From: Lachnoclostridium sp. UBA5890
Lineage (GTDB): Bacteria > Bacillota > Clostridia > Lachnospirales > Lachnospiraceae
Length of the DNA stretch: 64,000 nt
NCBI GenBank assembly: GCA_002431395.1
Contig: DJEU01000032.1
Span: 1-64,000, forward strand
Direction of reading: 5' to 3'
The notes below the pieces were generated by a model. That model made no database searches, had not been told where the DNA came from, and saw only the letters and a program-made list of their open reading frames with translations. Below are positions 44,646 through 52,881 of this stretch, in pieces. Position 1 is the stretch's first letter; the number at the start of each line of letters is the position of its first letter. The position numbers were made by a program, and so were the translations under genes.

Positions 44646-46250
44646 CTACCGGTCCCATTTGTCGCACAATGCGTTGATCTGATCGGTAAATTTGGCTGTC
44701 TCTTTGTTGCTGAGTCCCTCGTTCTTTCGAATGACTGCCATCAAGCGTTCGCCAGCCAGGAGCAGACGTCCAAACACATCCATCGCACGTTTCTTTGCCC
44801 CTTCTTTCTTCTTTACATAAACCGGCTCTGCGATATAATCAAACTCTCCTGTGATAAGATTAAATATCGTACCACTGTAAGGCGCTGTCGCCGGCAGACC
44901 GTGTTCTTTTTCCAGGCATTCCGCAAAGCTATCGCATACCTGATCTTCTCCATGTACCACGAAAACACGCTTCGGCTGTTTTTCATCAAAACTGGTAACC
45001 CAGTGAATCAAACCTTTTTTATCCGCATGTCCGCTGATACCGGATATCTTTACAATTTCTGCCCGTACTTCCACAGGCTCGCCAAACAATTTGACATTTG
45101 TCGCGCCCTCCAACAAAGAACGGCCAAGAGTTCCTACTGCCTGGTATCCTACAAAGACAATGGTGCTGTCTTCTCTCCATAAGTTATGTTTTAAATGATG
45201 ACGGATTCTTCCGGCCTCACACATACCCGATGCGGAAATAATGACTTTCGGATTTGGATCAAAGTTAATCTCCTTACTGTCATCACTGGTGATAGAAAGT
45301 TTCAATCCCTTAAAACTCAATGGATTGATTCCATTTTCTACCAGAGCCTTTGCTTCCTCATCAAAACATTCTTTCACATTTTTTCCGAAAATACTTGTCG
45401 CCTCTACGGCCAGAGGACTATCTACATATACTTCAAAATTAGGATTTGTTGTAATCAATCCCTGTTCTTTGATCTGACGGATAAAATACAGAAGTTCCTG
45501 TGTTCTTCCTACCGCAAACGCAGGAATAACAACATTTCCGCCACGGGCAAATGTCCGCTCAATGATCTCAGCCAGTTCAGCAACATAATCCGGTGTATCT
45601 CCATGATACCTATCTCCATAAGTAGACTCCATGACTACGTAATCCGCACTGTGTGTCGGAATCGGATCCCGCAGGATCGGCTTATTGACATTTCCGAGAT
45701 CTCCGGAAAATACAATCGTTCTGGATTCTCCCTTTTCGGTAGCAAACACTTCAATTGAAGAAGATCCCAATAAATGTCCAACATCCGTAAACCGAATCGT
45801 AATCTCATCACACAATTTAATTTTCTTATCATAATCACATGGAATCAGAAGCCTTACCGCCGCAAGTGCATCTTCCATCGTATACAGGGGTACATAAGGT
45901 TCCCCGCCGGAACGTTTGGCCTTCCGGTTTCTCCACTCTGCCTCAAACTGCTGGATATGTGCACTGTCACGCAACATGATCGTACTGAGTTCCGCAGTCG
46001 CTTTGGTTGCAAATACCTGTCCGCGGAATCCGTTGGCATAAAGCATCGGCAAAAGTCCTGTATGATCAATATGTGCATGGGTAAGCAGTATGTAATCAAT
46101 TTCTGCCGCATTCACAGGAATTTCCTGATTTTCGAACAAATCTCTTCCTTGTTCCATACCAATGTCTACGCAAAGACGTTTATCGCCTATTTCAAGATAA
46201 TGACAGCTTCCTGTCACTTCGTGAGCAGCCCCAAGAAATTCTAGTTTCAT
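44646..46250 (-). CDS. MBL-fold beta-CASP RNA-processing exonuclease-like protein
   Basis: The 534-residue protein has the metallo-beta-lactamase core ('LLTHAHIDHTGLLPML', 'FTDVGHLLGSSS', 'VVFSGDLGNVNKPIL') and an inserted beta-CASP domain ('VVIPAFAVGRTQELLYFI', 'ISASGMCEAGRIRHHLKHNL', 'SGHADKKGLIHWV'). This is the YSH1/CPSF-like group of RNA nucleases, distinct from RNase J. A C-terminal extension of about 80 helical residues has no clear match. It has its own promoter, divergent from arcC. Confidence 0.9.
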   Translation of the reverse strand: MKLEFLGAAHEVTGSCHYLEIGDKRLCVDIGMEQGRDLFENQEIPVNAAEIDYILLTHAHIDHTGLLPMLYANGFRGQVFATKATAELSTIMLRDSAHIQQFEAEWRNRKAKRSGGEPYVPLYTMEDALAAVRLLIPCDYDKKIKLCDEITIRFTDVGHLLGSSSIEVFATEKGESRTIVFSGDLGNVNKPILRDPIPTHSADYVVMESTYGDRYHGDTPDYVAELAEIIERTFARGGNVVIPAFAVGRTQELLYFIRQIKEQGLITTNPNFEVYVDSPLAVEATSIFGKNVKECFDEEAKALVENGINPLSFKGLKLSITSDDSKEINFDPNPKVIISASGMCEAGRIRHHLKHNLWREDSTIVFVGYQAVGTLGRSLLEGATNVKLFGEPVEVRAEIVKISGISGHADKKGLIHWVTSFDEKQPKRVFVVHGEDQVCDSFAECLEKEHGLPATAPYSGTIFNLITGEFDYIAEPVYVKKKEGAKKRAMDVFGRLLLAGERLMAVIRKNEGLSNKETAKFTDQINALCDKWDR

Positions 46251-46361
46251 CGCTACCCCCTCCTTTACTTTTTTCGCATCCCGGATTCGTGATTCTCTAT
46301 CCGAAAGGATTCTTTATCATGCCCCATAATGTATTTTCGAAACTCATCAAATGTTATTAAT

Positions 46362-46390
46362 AGTATAACTCACATGGCATTTTTTTTCAA
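46362..46390 (-). promoter_or_regulatory. Promoter of the MBL-fold nuclease gene
   Basis: On the minus strand TTGAAA (46390-46385), 17-base spacer, TATACT (46367-46362), divergent from the arcC promoter. Confidence 0.6.
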
Positions 46391-46413
46391 CTTCTTTTTT
46401 GTCTTTCTTCTTG

Positions 46414-46442
46414 TTGATTATTGTCCGCAGATTTGCTATAAT
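46414..46442 (+). promoter_or_regulatory. arcC promoter
   Basis: TTGATT (46414-46419), 17-base spacer, perfect TATAAT (46437-46442), 41 bases ahead of the ATG. Confidence 0.7.
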
Positions 46443-46483
46443 AATAGTCTGAGATTGTACATTATACAAGGGAGGACACCCAT

Positions 46484-47401
46484 ATGAAAAATAATAGAAT
46501 TGTTGTCGCTCTTGGAAGAAACGCCTTTGGAGAAACGTTTCCGGAGCAGCAGAAAAATGTAAAAAAAGCAGCAGAAGCCATCGCAGATCTCGTAGAAGCC
46601 AAGTATGAGATTGTCATCACACACAGCAATGGTCCTCAGGTTGGCATGATTCAGACCGCCATGACCGAATTTGCAAGACTGGACAAACGCTATACCGTAG
46701 CACCGATGTCCCTGTGTGGTGCCATGAGCCAGGGTTATATCGGCTATGACCTGCAGAATGCCGTCCGCTCAGAGCTTTTGAACCGCGGCATCTTCAAACC
46801 GGTTTCCACTGTAATTACACAGGTTCGCGTAGATCCTTTTGACAAAGCATTCAACCACCCTACTAAAGTGATCGGCCGTTATATGACCGCTGAAGAAGCT
46901 GAGGCAGAGGAAGAAAAAGGAAACCACGTTGTAGAAGAAAATGGCTCTTACCGAAGAATCATCGCTTCTCCACGGCCGGTCGATATCTATGAGATCGATG
47001 CCGTAAAGGCACTTGTCGATGCCGGTCAGATCGTAATTGCTGCCGGAGGCGGCGGTATTCCGGTTATGGAACAGGGAACCAAATTAAAAGGTGCCAGTGC
47101 TGTTATCGAAAAAGACTACACAGCGGCTAAACTTGCAGACATGTTAGACGCTTCTACTCTTCTCATTCTGACCGCACGGGATCAGATGGAAGCAGATGGA
47201 AAACCAATCGATGCGTTGACTTCCGAAGAAGCGATTCAATTGATGGATGAAGGACATTTCGATGAAATCACTACCCTTCCAAAAATTGATGCCTGTGTAT
47301 CATTTGTCACTTCAGGAGAAGAACGTACCGCGATCATCGGAAATCTAGATGATGCTTATCATCTCATCCGTGGCCGCCGTGGTACACGTATTACTAAATA
47401 A
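46484..47401 (+). CDS. arcC: Carbamate kinase
   Basis: The 305-residue enzyme makes ATP from carbamoyl phosphate and ADP. Family stretches are 'RIVVALGRNAFGETFPEQQ', 'VITHSNGPQVGMIQTAM', 'VSTVITQVRVDPFDKAF', 'RIIASPRPVDIYEIDAVKAL' and 'VIAAGGGGIPV'. GGAGG lies upstream of the ATG. No arginine deiminase or ornithine carbamoyltransferase gene is adjacent, so it is a single-gene unit and carbamoyl phosphate must come from elsewhere. Confidence 0.95.
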   Translation: MKNNRIVVALGRNAFGETFPEQQKNVKKAAEAIADLVEAKYEIVITHSNGPQVGMIQTAMTEFARLDKRYTVAPMSLCGAMSQGYIGYDLQNAVRSELLNRGIFKPVSTVITQVRVDPFDKAFNHPTKVIGRYMTAEEAEAEEEKGNHVVEENGSYRRIIASPRPVDIYEIDAVKALVDAGQIVIAAGGGGIPVMEQGTKLKGASAVIEKDYTAAKLADMLDASTLLILTARDQMEADGKPIDALTSEEAIQLMDEGHFDEITTLPKIDACVSFVTSGEERTAIIGNLDDAYHLIRGRRGTRITK

Positions 47402-47416
47402 ATATTTGAACGAAAA

Positions 47417-47458
47417 AGAACTGCTCTTCCCTGCACACGGGATCCGCAGTTCTTTATT
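47417..47458 (+). terminator. arcC terminator
   Basis: AAAGAACTGC and GCAGTTCTTT are perfect 10-base arms, about 16 bases after the arcC stop. Confidence 0.85.
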
Positions 47459-47469
47459 CATAAACATAA

Positions 47470-47502
47470 AAAAGAACCTTGGTACATACCAAAGTTCTTT
47501 TC
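47470..47502 (-). terminator. tRNA-Leu terminator
   Basis: AAAGAACCTTGGTACATACCAAAGTTCTTT-type inverted repeat directly after the tRNA on the minus strand, followed by a T run. Confidence 0.8.
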
Positions 47503-47503
47503 G

Positions 47504-47586
47504 TGCGGATGGTGGGACTTGAACCCACACGAGGTCACCCCCGCAAGATTTTGAGTCTTGTGCGTCTGCCATTCCGCCACATCCGC
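47504..47586 (-). tRNA. tRNA-Leu (anticodon CAA)
   Basis: A class II tRNA of 83 bases. Acceptor GCGGATG pairs with CATCCGC with A as discriminator; the anticodon arm is CAAGA-CTCAAAA-TCTTG with anticodon CAA; the T arm holds GGGTTCAAGTCCC; and the long variable arm CGGGGGTGACCTCG marks a leucine tRNA. CCA is not encoded. Confidence 0.95.
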
Positions 47587-47618
47587 ATGTGTGAAATGTT
47601 TGCCTCACAACAATCAAT

Positions 47619-47647
47619 ATCTTACCATCCGTTTTCCGTTTTGTCAA
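47619..47647 (-). promoter_or_regulatory. tRNA-Leu promoter
   Basis: On the minus strand TTGACA (47647-47642), 17-base spacer, TAAGAT (47624-47619), about 33 bases before the tRNA. Confidence 0.75.
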
Positions 47648-47810
47648 TACCTTTTCTAAACTTTTTTACAAAAAATTTGTTTTCTCTCAATTTTCGTTAT
47701 TTTTACATTGCATTTCTTGCCCGCCATTTATATTTTTCAATTTCAAGATTGCATATTTATACTCCTTCCTTGCATTTATTGTCTATTTTTCATTGACGTA
47801 TTGCAAACTA

Positions 47811-47839
47811 TTGACATTTGGAGATGCTTTTTTTATAAT
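47811..47839 (+). promoter_or_regulatory. Promoter of the AraC-family gene
   Basis: Perfect TTGACA (47811-47816), 17-base spacer, perfect TATAAT (47834-47839). The ATTGAC upstream at 47792 repeats the -35 region 18 bases away, which might mark a regulator site. The rest of 47648-47810 is AT-rich without other features. Confidence 0.8.
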
Positions 47840-47887
47840 CGCAATATAGAAAATAATTACAACGCATAATTGGATTGGAGGAAACAC

Positions 47888-48748
47888 ATGCGCTATATAT
47901 TAAGAGAATCGGAACGACCTCTTGCCGGTGATTATTATTATGAGGCAACCAAGACGACAAACGATCACTTTCCGGATATTCCGGCACACACTCATAATTT
48001 TTATGAAATCTATATCTTTCGCACCGGTTCTGTAAAACTTGCCATTGAAGACAAGATTTACAATGTACGCCGCGGAGATATTATCGTGATCCCTCCTTTT
48101 ACCATTCACCAGCTTTTACCGGAAAATCCGGATCAGATTTATGACCGCATTTATATGTATATTTCCGAGCCATGTCTGAAATCATTCCAGTTTAACGAGC
48201 ATTCTCTTCTCACACCGCTTCAGATGGCGATGGAAGAAAAACGCTTTCATTTTCATATTTCGGATGAAAAGGATTATGAACAGATTTATGAGGCAATGTA
48301 TACGATTTACAAAAATAAAAATCAGGAAATTTTCGAAAAAGAAATGATGAACCGCTCCGGTATTACAAAGCTTGTGACATTGATCAATAAACACATTTTT
48401 ATGGATATGGGGCCTAAAAAAGTGACGCATGTAAATCCGGTCATTGACAAGATCCTTTCTTATATCAATGACAATTATGCTAGTCCTCTCTCGCTGGATG
48501 ATCTGGCTGCGCGCTTTTATATCAATAAGTTTACAATGACAAAGTTGTTTAAAAAACAAACTTCTCTTACAATACACAATTACATCCTTTTGAAACGGAT
48601 CAGTATGGCAAAGCAAAAAATAACCTCCGGCGCGCTTCCGTCGAAGGTTTATCTGGAGACCGGTTTTAGTGATTACTCTACCTTTTACCGGGCTTTCTTA
48701 AAAACTGAAAATATGTCGCCAAAAGACTTTGCCCATTTTTGCAAATAA
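47888..48748 (+). CDS. AraC-family transcriptional regulator with cupin sensor domain
   Basis: The 286-residue regulator has an N-terminal cupin ligand domain ('IPAHTHNFYEIYIFRTGS', 'VRRGDIIVIPPFTIHQLLP') and two C-terminal AraC helix-turn-helices ('SLDDLAARFYINKFTMTKL' and 'VYLETGFSDYSTFYRAFLK'). It probably responds to a sugar or related small molecule. GGAGG stands six bases before the ATG at 47888. Its stop codon directly abuts the stop of the convergent transglutaminase gene. No sugar operon is adjacent to suggest the ligand. Confidence 0.92.
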   Translation: MRYILRESERPLAGDYYYEATKTTNDHFPDIPAHTHNFYEIYIFRTGSVKLAIEDKIYNVRRGDIIVIPPFTIHQLLPENPDQIYDRIYMYISEPCLKSFQFNEHSLLTPLQMAMEEKRFHFHISDEKDYEQIYEAMYTIYKNKNQEIFEKEMMNRSGITKLVTLINKHIFMDMGPKKVTHVNPVIDKILSYINDNYASPLSLDDLAARFYINKFTMTKLFKKQTSLTIHNYILLKRISMAKQKITSGALPSKVYLETGFSDYSTFYRAFLKTENMSPKDFAHFCK

Positions 48749-50086
48749 TCACCAGGCGTGGTCTTTCCGCATCTGGGCATCCGTCTTTAGAAAATACGTA
48801 TATCGCGGTCGCGTGTTTGTATTTTTGCCATTTACGATAGGATCGTCAAACGTCACGTCAACATGAAGCCATTTTCCGTCTACTTTTACAAGATTCCATG
48901 CATGTCCGCCGCCTTCTGATACCCCGGCGAGCATCCTGCAGGGGATCTTTAATTTTCTCATAATCTTCTTAAAGGCCTTGGAATATCCGTCACACACTGC
49001 CAGTCCGCGCACAAGTGCCCCTTTCGAAGTATGCGACACCTTCGGAACCGTCCCCCGCAGATAATTGTCATAATCGTATTTGACATTGCGGATCAGCCAG
49101 TTATGCACGGCTTTTACTTTATCACGCGTAGACATTCCCTTTTTGATCACGTTTTTTATTACTTGATCTACTCTTTTATCTTCGGACTTTGTCTGAACCT
49201 GCACCGTAAGAGTATATTTCTTTCCTCCAAACCGCGCTGTGATCTTCGCTTTGCCCACTCCTTTTGCCTGCAGTTTTCCTTTGGTATCCACCGATACGAT
49301 GGACGGTGCAGAAGAACCCCAGCGAACAGTCCCCAGAGCATTATACAATTTTACCGTATGCTTATCCCCTTTCAAAAGATGAAGTTTCTTGGCTTCCAAC
49401 GCTATTTTTTCGTTGACCGCAACCGGAATCTCATGCTCTTTCGCATACGCGTATTCCTTCGAGCCTTTCGGGGCTACCATATTTACAAGAGCATTGCATT
49501 GATACACCATATAGGAACCGACGGAATCCGCCCTGCCTGCACAAACAATAATTTTCAGATTCGGGCATTGATAAAAAGCGGCATTCGCGATACTTTTTAC
49601 CGTTTTCGGAATTACTACTTTTTTTACTGCCGTATTCTGCATAAAGGCTCCCTGATAAATCGCCGTAACATTCTCGGGAATGGTCACCACTTCCTCGTTC
49701 CCTTTATACTGCAAAAGAACGCCCTGTGAGATTACAAAATCATTGTCTGTCGCGGAATCTTCTGCCGAATCAAACGGATACGCCGGAAGTGTACCCTCCG
49801 CACTGCTTTTTGGCACTGCACGAATACCGATATTCGTAACCCGGGAAGGAATCCGCTCCTCCGGGACAATCTGTCTGGCAATCTCTAACACACCTTCTGC
49901 TGTCAGCGAATCCCAGCTTCCACGGATGCTCTCAAATTGTTCTTTCGTAATTTCATATTGATATACATGGTTAATGGTAAGATAATACGTATACTCTTCT
50001 GCTGCATTTGTCTGTCGTTCCGGAATAATCGTGGCAAAAACAAACAACATACTGAGTAAAAAAACTTTAGAAATCCATTTTTTCAT
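48749..50086 (-). CDS. Secreted LRR_5/Ig-like/transglutaminase-like protein
   Basis: The 445-residue protein has a signal peptide ('VFLLSMLFVFATIIPERQ'), BspA-type repeats ('VTAIYQGAFMQNTAVKKVVI', 'SIANAAFYQC'), a Big_2-like Ig domain ('WGSSAPSIVSVDTKGKLQAK') and a C-terminal transglutaminase-like domain with Cys in 'LAVCDGYSKAFKK', His in 'GGGHAWNLVKVDGKW' and Asp in 'HVDVTFDDP'. The triad is complete, so a cysteine protease or crosslinking activity at the surface is possible. No cell-wall anchor is seen. Confidence 0.88.
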   Translation of the reverse strand: MKKWISKVFLLSMLFVFATIIPERQTNAAEEYTYYLTINHVYQYEITKEQFESIRGSWDSLTAEGVLEIARQIVPEERIPSRVTNIGIRAVPKSSAEGTLPAYPFDSAEDSATDNDFVISQGVLLQYKGNEEVVTIPENVTAIYQGAFMQNTAVKKVVIPKTVKSIANAAFYQCPNLKIIVCAGRADSVGSYMVYQCNALVNMVAPKGSKEYAYAKEHEIPVAVNEKIALEAKKLHLLKGDKHTVKLYNALGTVRWGSSAPSIVSVDTKGKLQAKGVGKAKITARFGGKKYTLTVQVQTKSEDKRVDQVIKNVIKKGMSTRDKVKAVHNWLIRNVKYDYDNYLRGTVPKVSHTSKGALVRGLAVCDGYSKAFKKIMRKLKIPCRMLAGVSEGGGHAWNLVKVDGKWLHVDVTFDDPIVNGKNTNTRPRYTYFLKTDAQMRKDHAW

Positions 50087-50111
50087 TCCCGTTTACCTCC
50101 ATTTCCAATCA

Positions 50112-51572
50112 TTAAAAATATTGATCAAAAATCTTTCTTGCAATCGGCACAGCATAAGCACTTCCCGTACCGGCACCTTCTACTACGATGCTGACAACCA
50201 GTTTCTTCTCACCTTTTACTGCATAACCGACAAACCAGGCATGCGAGTCACTGGAACCCGCCTTATACTGCGCTGATCCCGTCTTTCCACCCGCCTTATA
50301 ATTACTGGTAGAAAGGGCGGTCGCCGTTCCACTCGTCACGGTTTCCCGCATATATCTTCTCAAAACAGCGGCTTCTTCCGTAGACAGCAGTTGTTTTGCC
50401 TGCTCCGGCTCATTCTTTGTGACCACGTCACCATCATGCGTCTGAATGCAATCAACCAAATACGGTTTCATCAATACCCCATCATTTAACGCTGCACTTA
50501 CAAGAAAACTATTTTGCAGTGGTGTCGTCAGAACCGTTCCCTGTCCGATCGCCGCCTGCATAATATCTCCGGTCGCTGCCTTATCCAGTGAAAACCGGGA
50601 AGACTTCTGCTCCAGTTCTTTAATCGGCAATGTCGTATTGTAATAAAACTGTTCGCATAATTTTGTCCAGGATTTCGTATTCAATCCGCTTCCGATCTGC
50701 GCAAAGGCAGCATTACAGGATTCCGCAAATGCCTGCTTCAGATTGACCTTTCCATGCACTTCGTTGCCATAACAACGGATGCTCCCGTCTCCGGTTCCGA
50801 TCTTTCCGGTACAGCGGTATGAAAATTTGTTAAAGTCCTCATTTTCACGCATGTATTCCAGCAGCGTGTACAATTTAAACGTCGATCCCGGCGGATACAA
50901 TCCCTGTGTCGCACGGTTATAGAGCGATGAATTGTCCGAAGAAGCCTGGGTCAGTCTTTCCCAGTTCGCCTCCAGTTGATTTGGATCATACGTCGGTTTT
51001 GACACCATACACAAAATCTTACCTGTGTCCGGCTCCATAACCACCACCGCTCCCCGATGACTTCCGAGAGCTTCACTCGCCGTCTGCGACATTTTCAGAT
51101 TGAGTGTCGTCACCACATCATTTCCGGGATTTTTCTTCCCTTTTAATTCGTTGATCAGTGCGGTCATCTGATTGATACCGGAAGTCAGCATCGTATAACT
51201 TTCAGACGCCTCAAGTCCGGTCTTTCCATGTGTCGCACGCCCTACCACATGCGCAAATAAACCATCATAAGGATATACTCTTACTTCATTTCCGCTTCCG
51301 GTTTTCTGTGTTTTGGCAAGCACCGCTCCGCTATCGGAAAGGATACTTCCTTTTGTCACTCGTTCTGCCATCAAATCCTGACGCTTATTGTAACTGTTAT
51401 TCAAAATCCGATCCGTATCTCCCGACAAAAACCAGATCACATACCCTGCCATAAAGACAAACAGTGCCATGACAAGATACGTTACCGTAGCCATCTCGCG
51501 GTTCATCCGTTTATGCTTTTTCTTATCCTCTGGATTTTCGTTTGGAAGGTTCTTTTTCTGTCTCTTCTTCAA
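50112..51572 (-). CDS. Class B penicillin-binding protein (PBPA/PBP2-like transpeptidase)
   Basis: The 486-residue protein has a cytosolic basic tail, one membrane helix ('ATVTYLVMALFVFMAGYV'), a short dimer domain and a transpeptidase domain with SxxK in 'YPPGSTFKLYT', SxN in 'FAESCNAAFAQ' and KTG in 'AGGKTGSAQYK'. It crosslinks peptidoglycan together with the SEDS glycosyltransferase encoded just upstream. The start is a TTG at 51572 with GGAGGAG upstream, inside the end of the SEDS gene (50-base overlap). Later ATGs lack a ribosome site. Confidence 0.92.
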   Translation of the reverse strand: MKKRQKKNLPNENPEDKKKHKRMNREMATVTYLVMALFVFMAGYVIWFLSGDTDRILNNSYNKRQDLMAERVTKGSILSDSGAVLAKTQKTGSGNEVRVYPYDGLFAHVVGRATHGKTGLEASESYTMLTSGINQMTALINELKGKKNPGNDVVTTLNLKMSQTASEALGSHRGAVVVMEPDTGKILCMVSKPTYDPNQLEANWERLTQASSDNSSLYNRATQGLYPPGSTFKLYTLLEYMRENEDFNKFSYRCTGKIGTGDGSIRCYGNEVHGKVNLKQAFAESCNAAFAQIGSGLNTKSWTKLCEQFYYNTTLPIKELEQKSSRFSLDKAATGDIMQAAIGQGTVLTTPLQNSFLVSAALNDGVLMKPYLVDCIQTHDGDVVTKNEPEQAKQLLSTEEAAVLRRYMRETVTSGTATALSTSNYKAGGKTGSAQYKAGSSDSHAWFVGYAVKGEKKLVVSIVVEGAGTGSAYAVPIARKIFDQYF

Positions 51573-52881
51573 GGCTCTCCTCCTCTTTTCCGTTTAACAC
51601 ATACATACCCTGTATGACACTGAATATAATGATCGTCGTCACAATGGAACTTCCTCCGTAACTGATAAGAGGAAGTGTCACTCCGGTGGATGGAATAAAT
51701 TTTGTCACGCCACCGACACATAAAAAGACCTGAAAGATAAATACCACACTGAGTCCAAATGCAGTTAGTTTATAAAACTGTTTTTTCATCTTCATCGCAA
51801 TATTTACAAACATAATATAACTGCTCAAATAGACCATGATCAGGCAGATAGCAAACACACCGCCAAGTTCCTCCGAAATCGCCGAAAATACAAAATCACT
51901 TTCTACAACAGGGACACTTCCCGGCAGTCCTTTTCCTAATCCCATACCGATAAATCCACCGGTTCCGATGGCAAACAGAGACTGCGCCACCTGATAACCG
52001 CCGCCGCGGATCTCTGCCCAGGGATCCCGCCATGCCTGCACACGGGTCCTCACATGCGAAAACAAATGATATGCCACGATCGAAGCCAGGGTACCTCCGG
52101 CAAGTCCGGCTCCCAGATACTGCACTTTTGTCGTCGCCACATACAACACAAAAATATAAGTCACAAAATAGATCAAGGCAGCTCCCAGATCCTTTTCTGC
52201 CACCAAGATCACGACATGGACTGCGGCCACCGCCGATATGATGACAATATGTTTAAATTTTGTCGTCTGGGATAAAAGCGATGCCATAAAAAATACATAC
52301 AATATCTTTACAAATTCCGAAGGCTGAATCGCAATTCCACCGACACTGATCCAGTTTCTCGATCCGTATTTTTCCACTCCGATCACAAAAACCAGCATCA
52401 AAAACAAAATCCCTATGATGGCAAAGTACCATCCCATTTTTTCCAAAATTCGGAATTTTTCAATGATCAGCGGTACAAAGATGCAAAGCACCATCGCCGC
52501 CGCTGCCAGAATGATCTGATGAACCGCATAATCCGATGCCAGCCTGCCTAAAATGACAAAACCAACCATCATGCACATCATCATATTATTCAGCACCAGT
52601 TTTGACAAGCCCTTATAACAAGCCTGGTACACTTTAATAAAAATAAGATAAAAGGCAAATTCTGCCGCCCACAATCCGACATAAATAATATCCTTATTTT
52701 CCATGATTAAGATTGCGCTCATGACCGCATGCAGAAGCAGCGTCAGAGTTCGCTGCGCAGCAAAGACACGATTTTGCCTTTGTTTATTATGTCCGGCAAA
52801 AGCCCGGAATGAATAAAATGTATAAAGTGCAAACAGTAAAATGATCACATAACGTGCCATCTCTACGATAAAAAGTTCCAT
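51523..52881 (-). CDS. SEDS-family peptidoglycan glycosyltransferase (FtsW/RodA/SpoVE-like)
   Basis: The 452-residue protein has about ten to twelve membrane helices and the SEDS marks 'SVGGIAIQPSEFVKILYVFF', 'VAEKDLGAALIYFVTYIF', 'GFIGMGLGKGLPGSVPVVES' and 'STGVTLPLISYGGSSIV'. It polymerises lipid II with the class B PBP that follows. It overlaps the U32 peptidase gene by 19 bases. Which of elongation, division or sporulation it serves cannot be told here. Confidence 0.92.
   Translation of the reverse strand: MELFIVEMARYVIILLFALYTFYSFRAFAGHNKQRQNRVFAAQRTLTLLLHAVMSAILIMENKDIIYVGLWAAEFAFYLIFIKVYQACYKGLSKLVLNNMMMCMMVGFVILGRLASDYAVHQIILAAAAMVLCIFVPLIIEKFRILEKMGWYFAIIGILFLMLVFVIGVEKYGSRNWISVGGIAIQPSEFVKILYVFFMASLLSQTTKFKHIVIISAVAAVHVVILVAEKDLGAALIYFVTYIFVLYVATTKVQYLGAGLAGGTLASIVAYHLFSHVRTRVQAWRDPWAEIRGGGYQVAQSLFAIGTGGFIGMGLGKGLPGSVPVVESDFVFSAISEELGGVFAICLIMVYLSSYIMFVNIAMKMKKQFYKLTAFGLSVVFIFQVFLCVGGVTKFIPSTGVTLPLISYGGSSIVTTIIIFSVIQGMYVLNGKEEESLEEETEKEPSKRKSRG

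Noticed and set aside
47345..47796. Frames with 'GGMADAQDSKSCG' and 'MVGLEPTRGHPRK' across the tRNA
   Set aside because: They are translations of the tRNA-Leu gene in both directions, a common false call.
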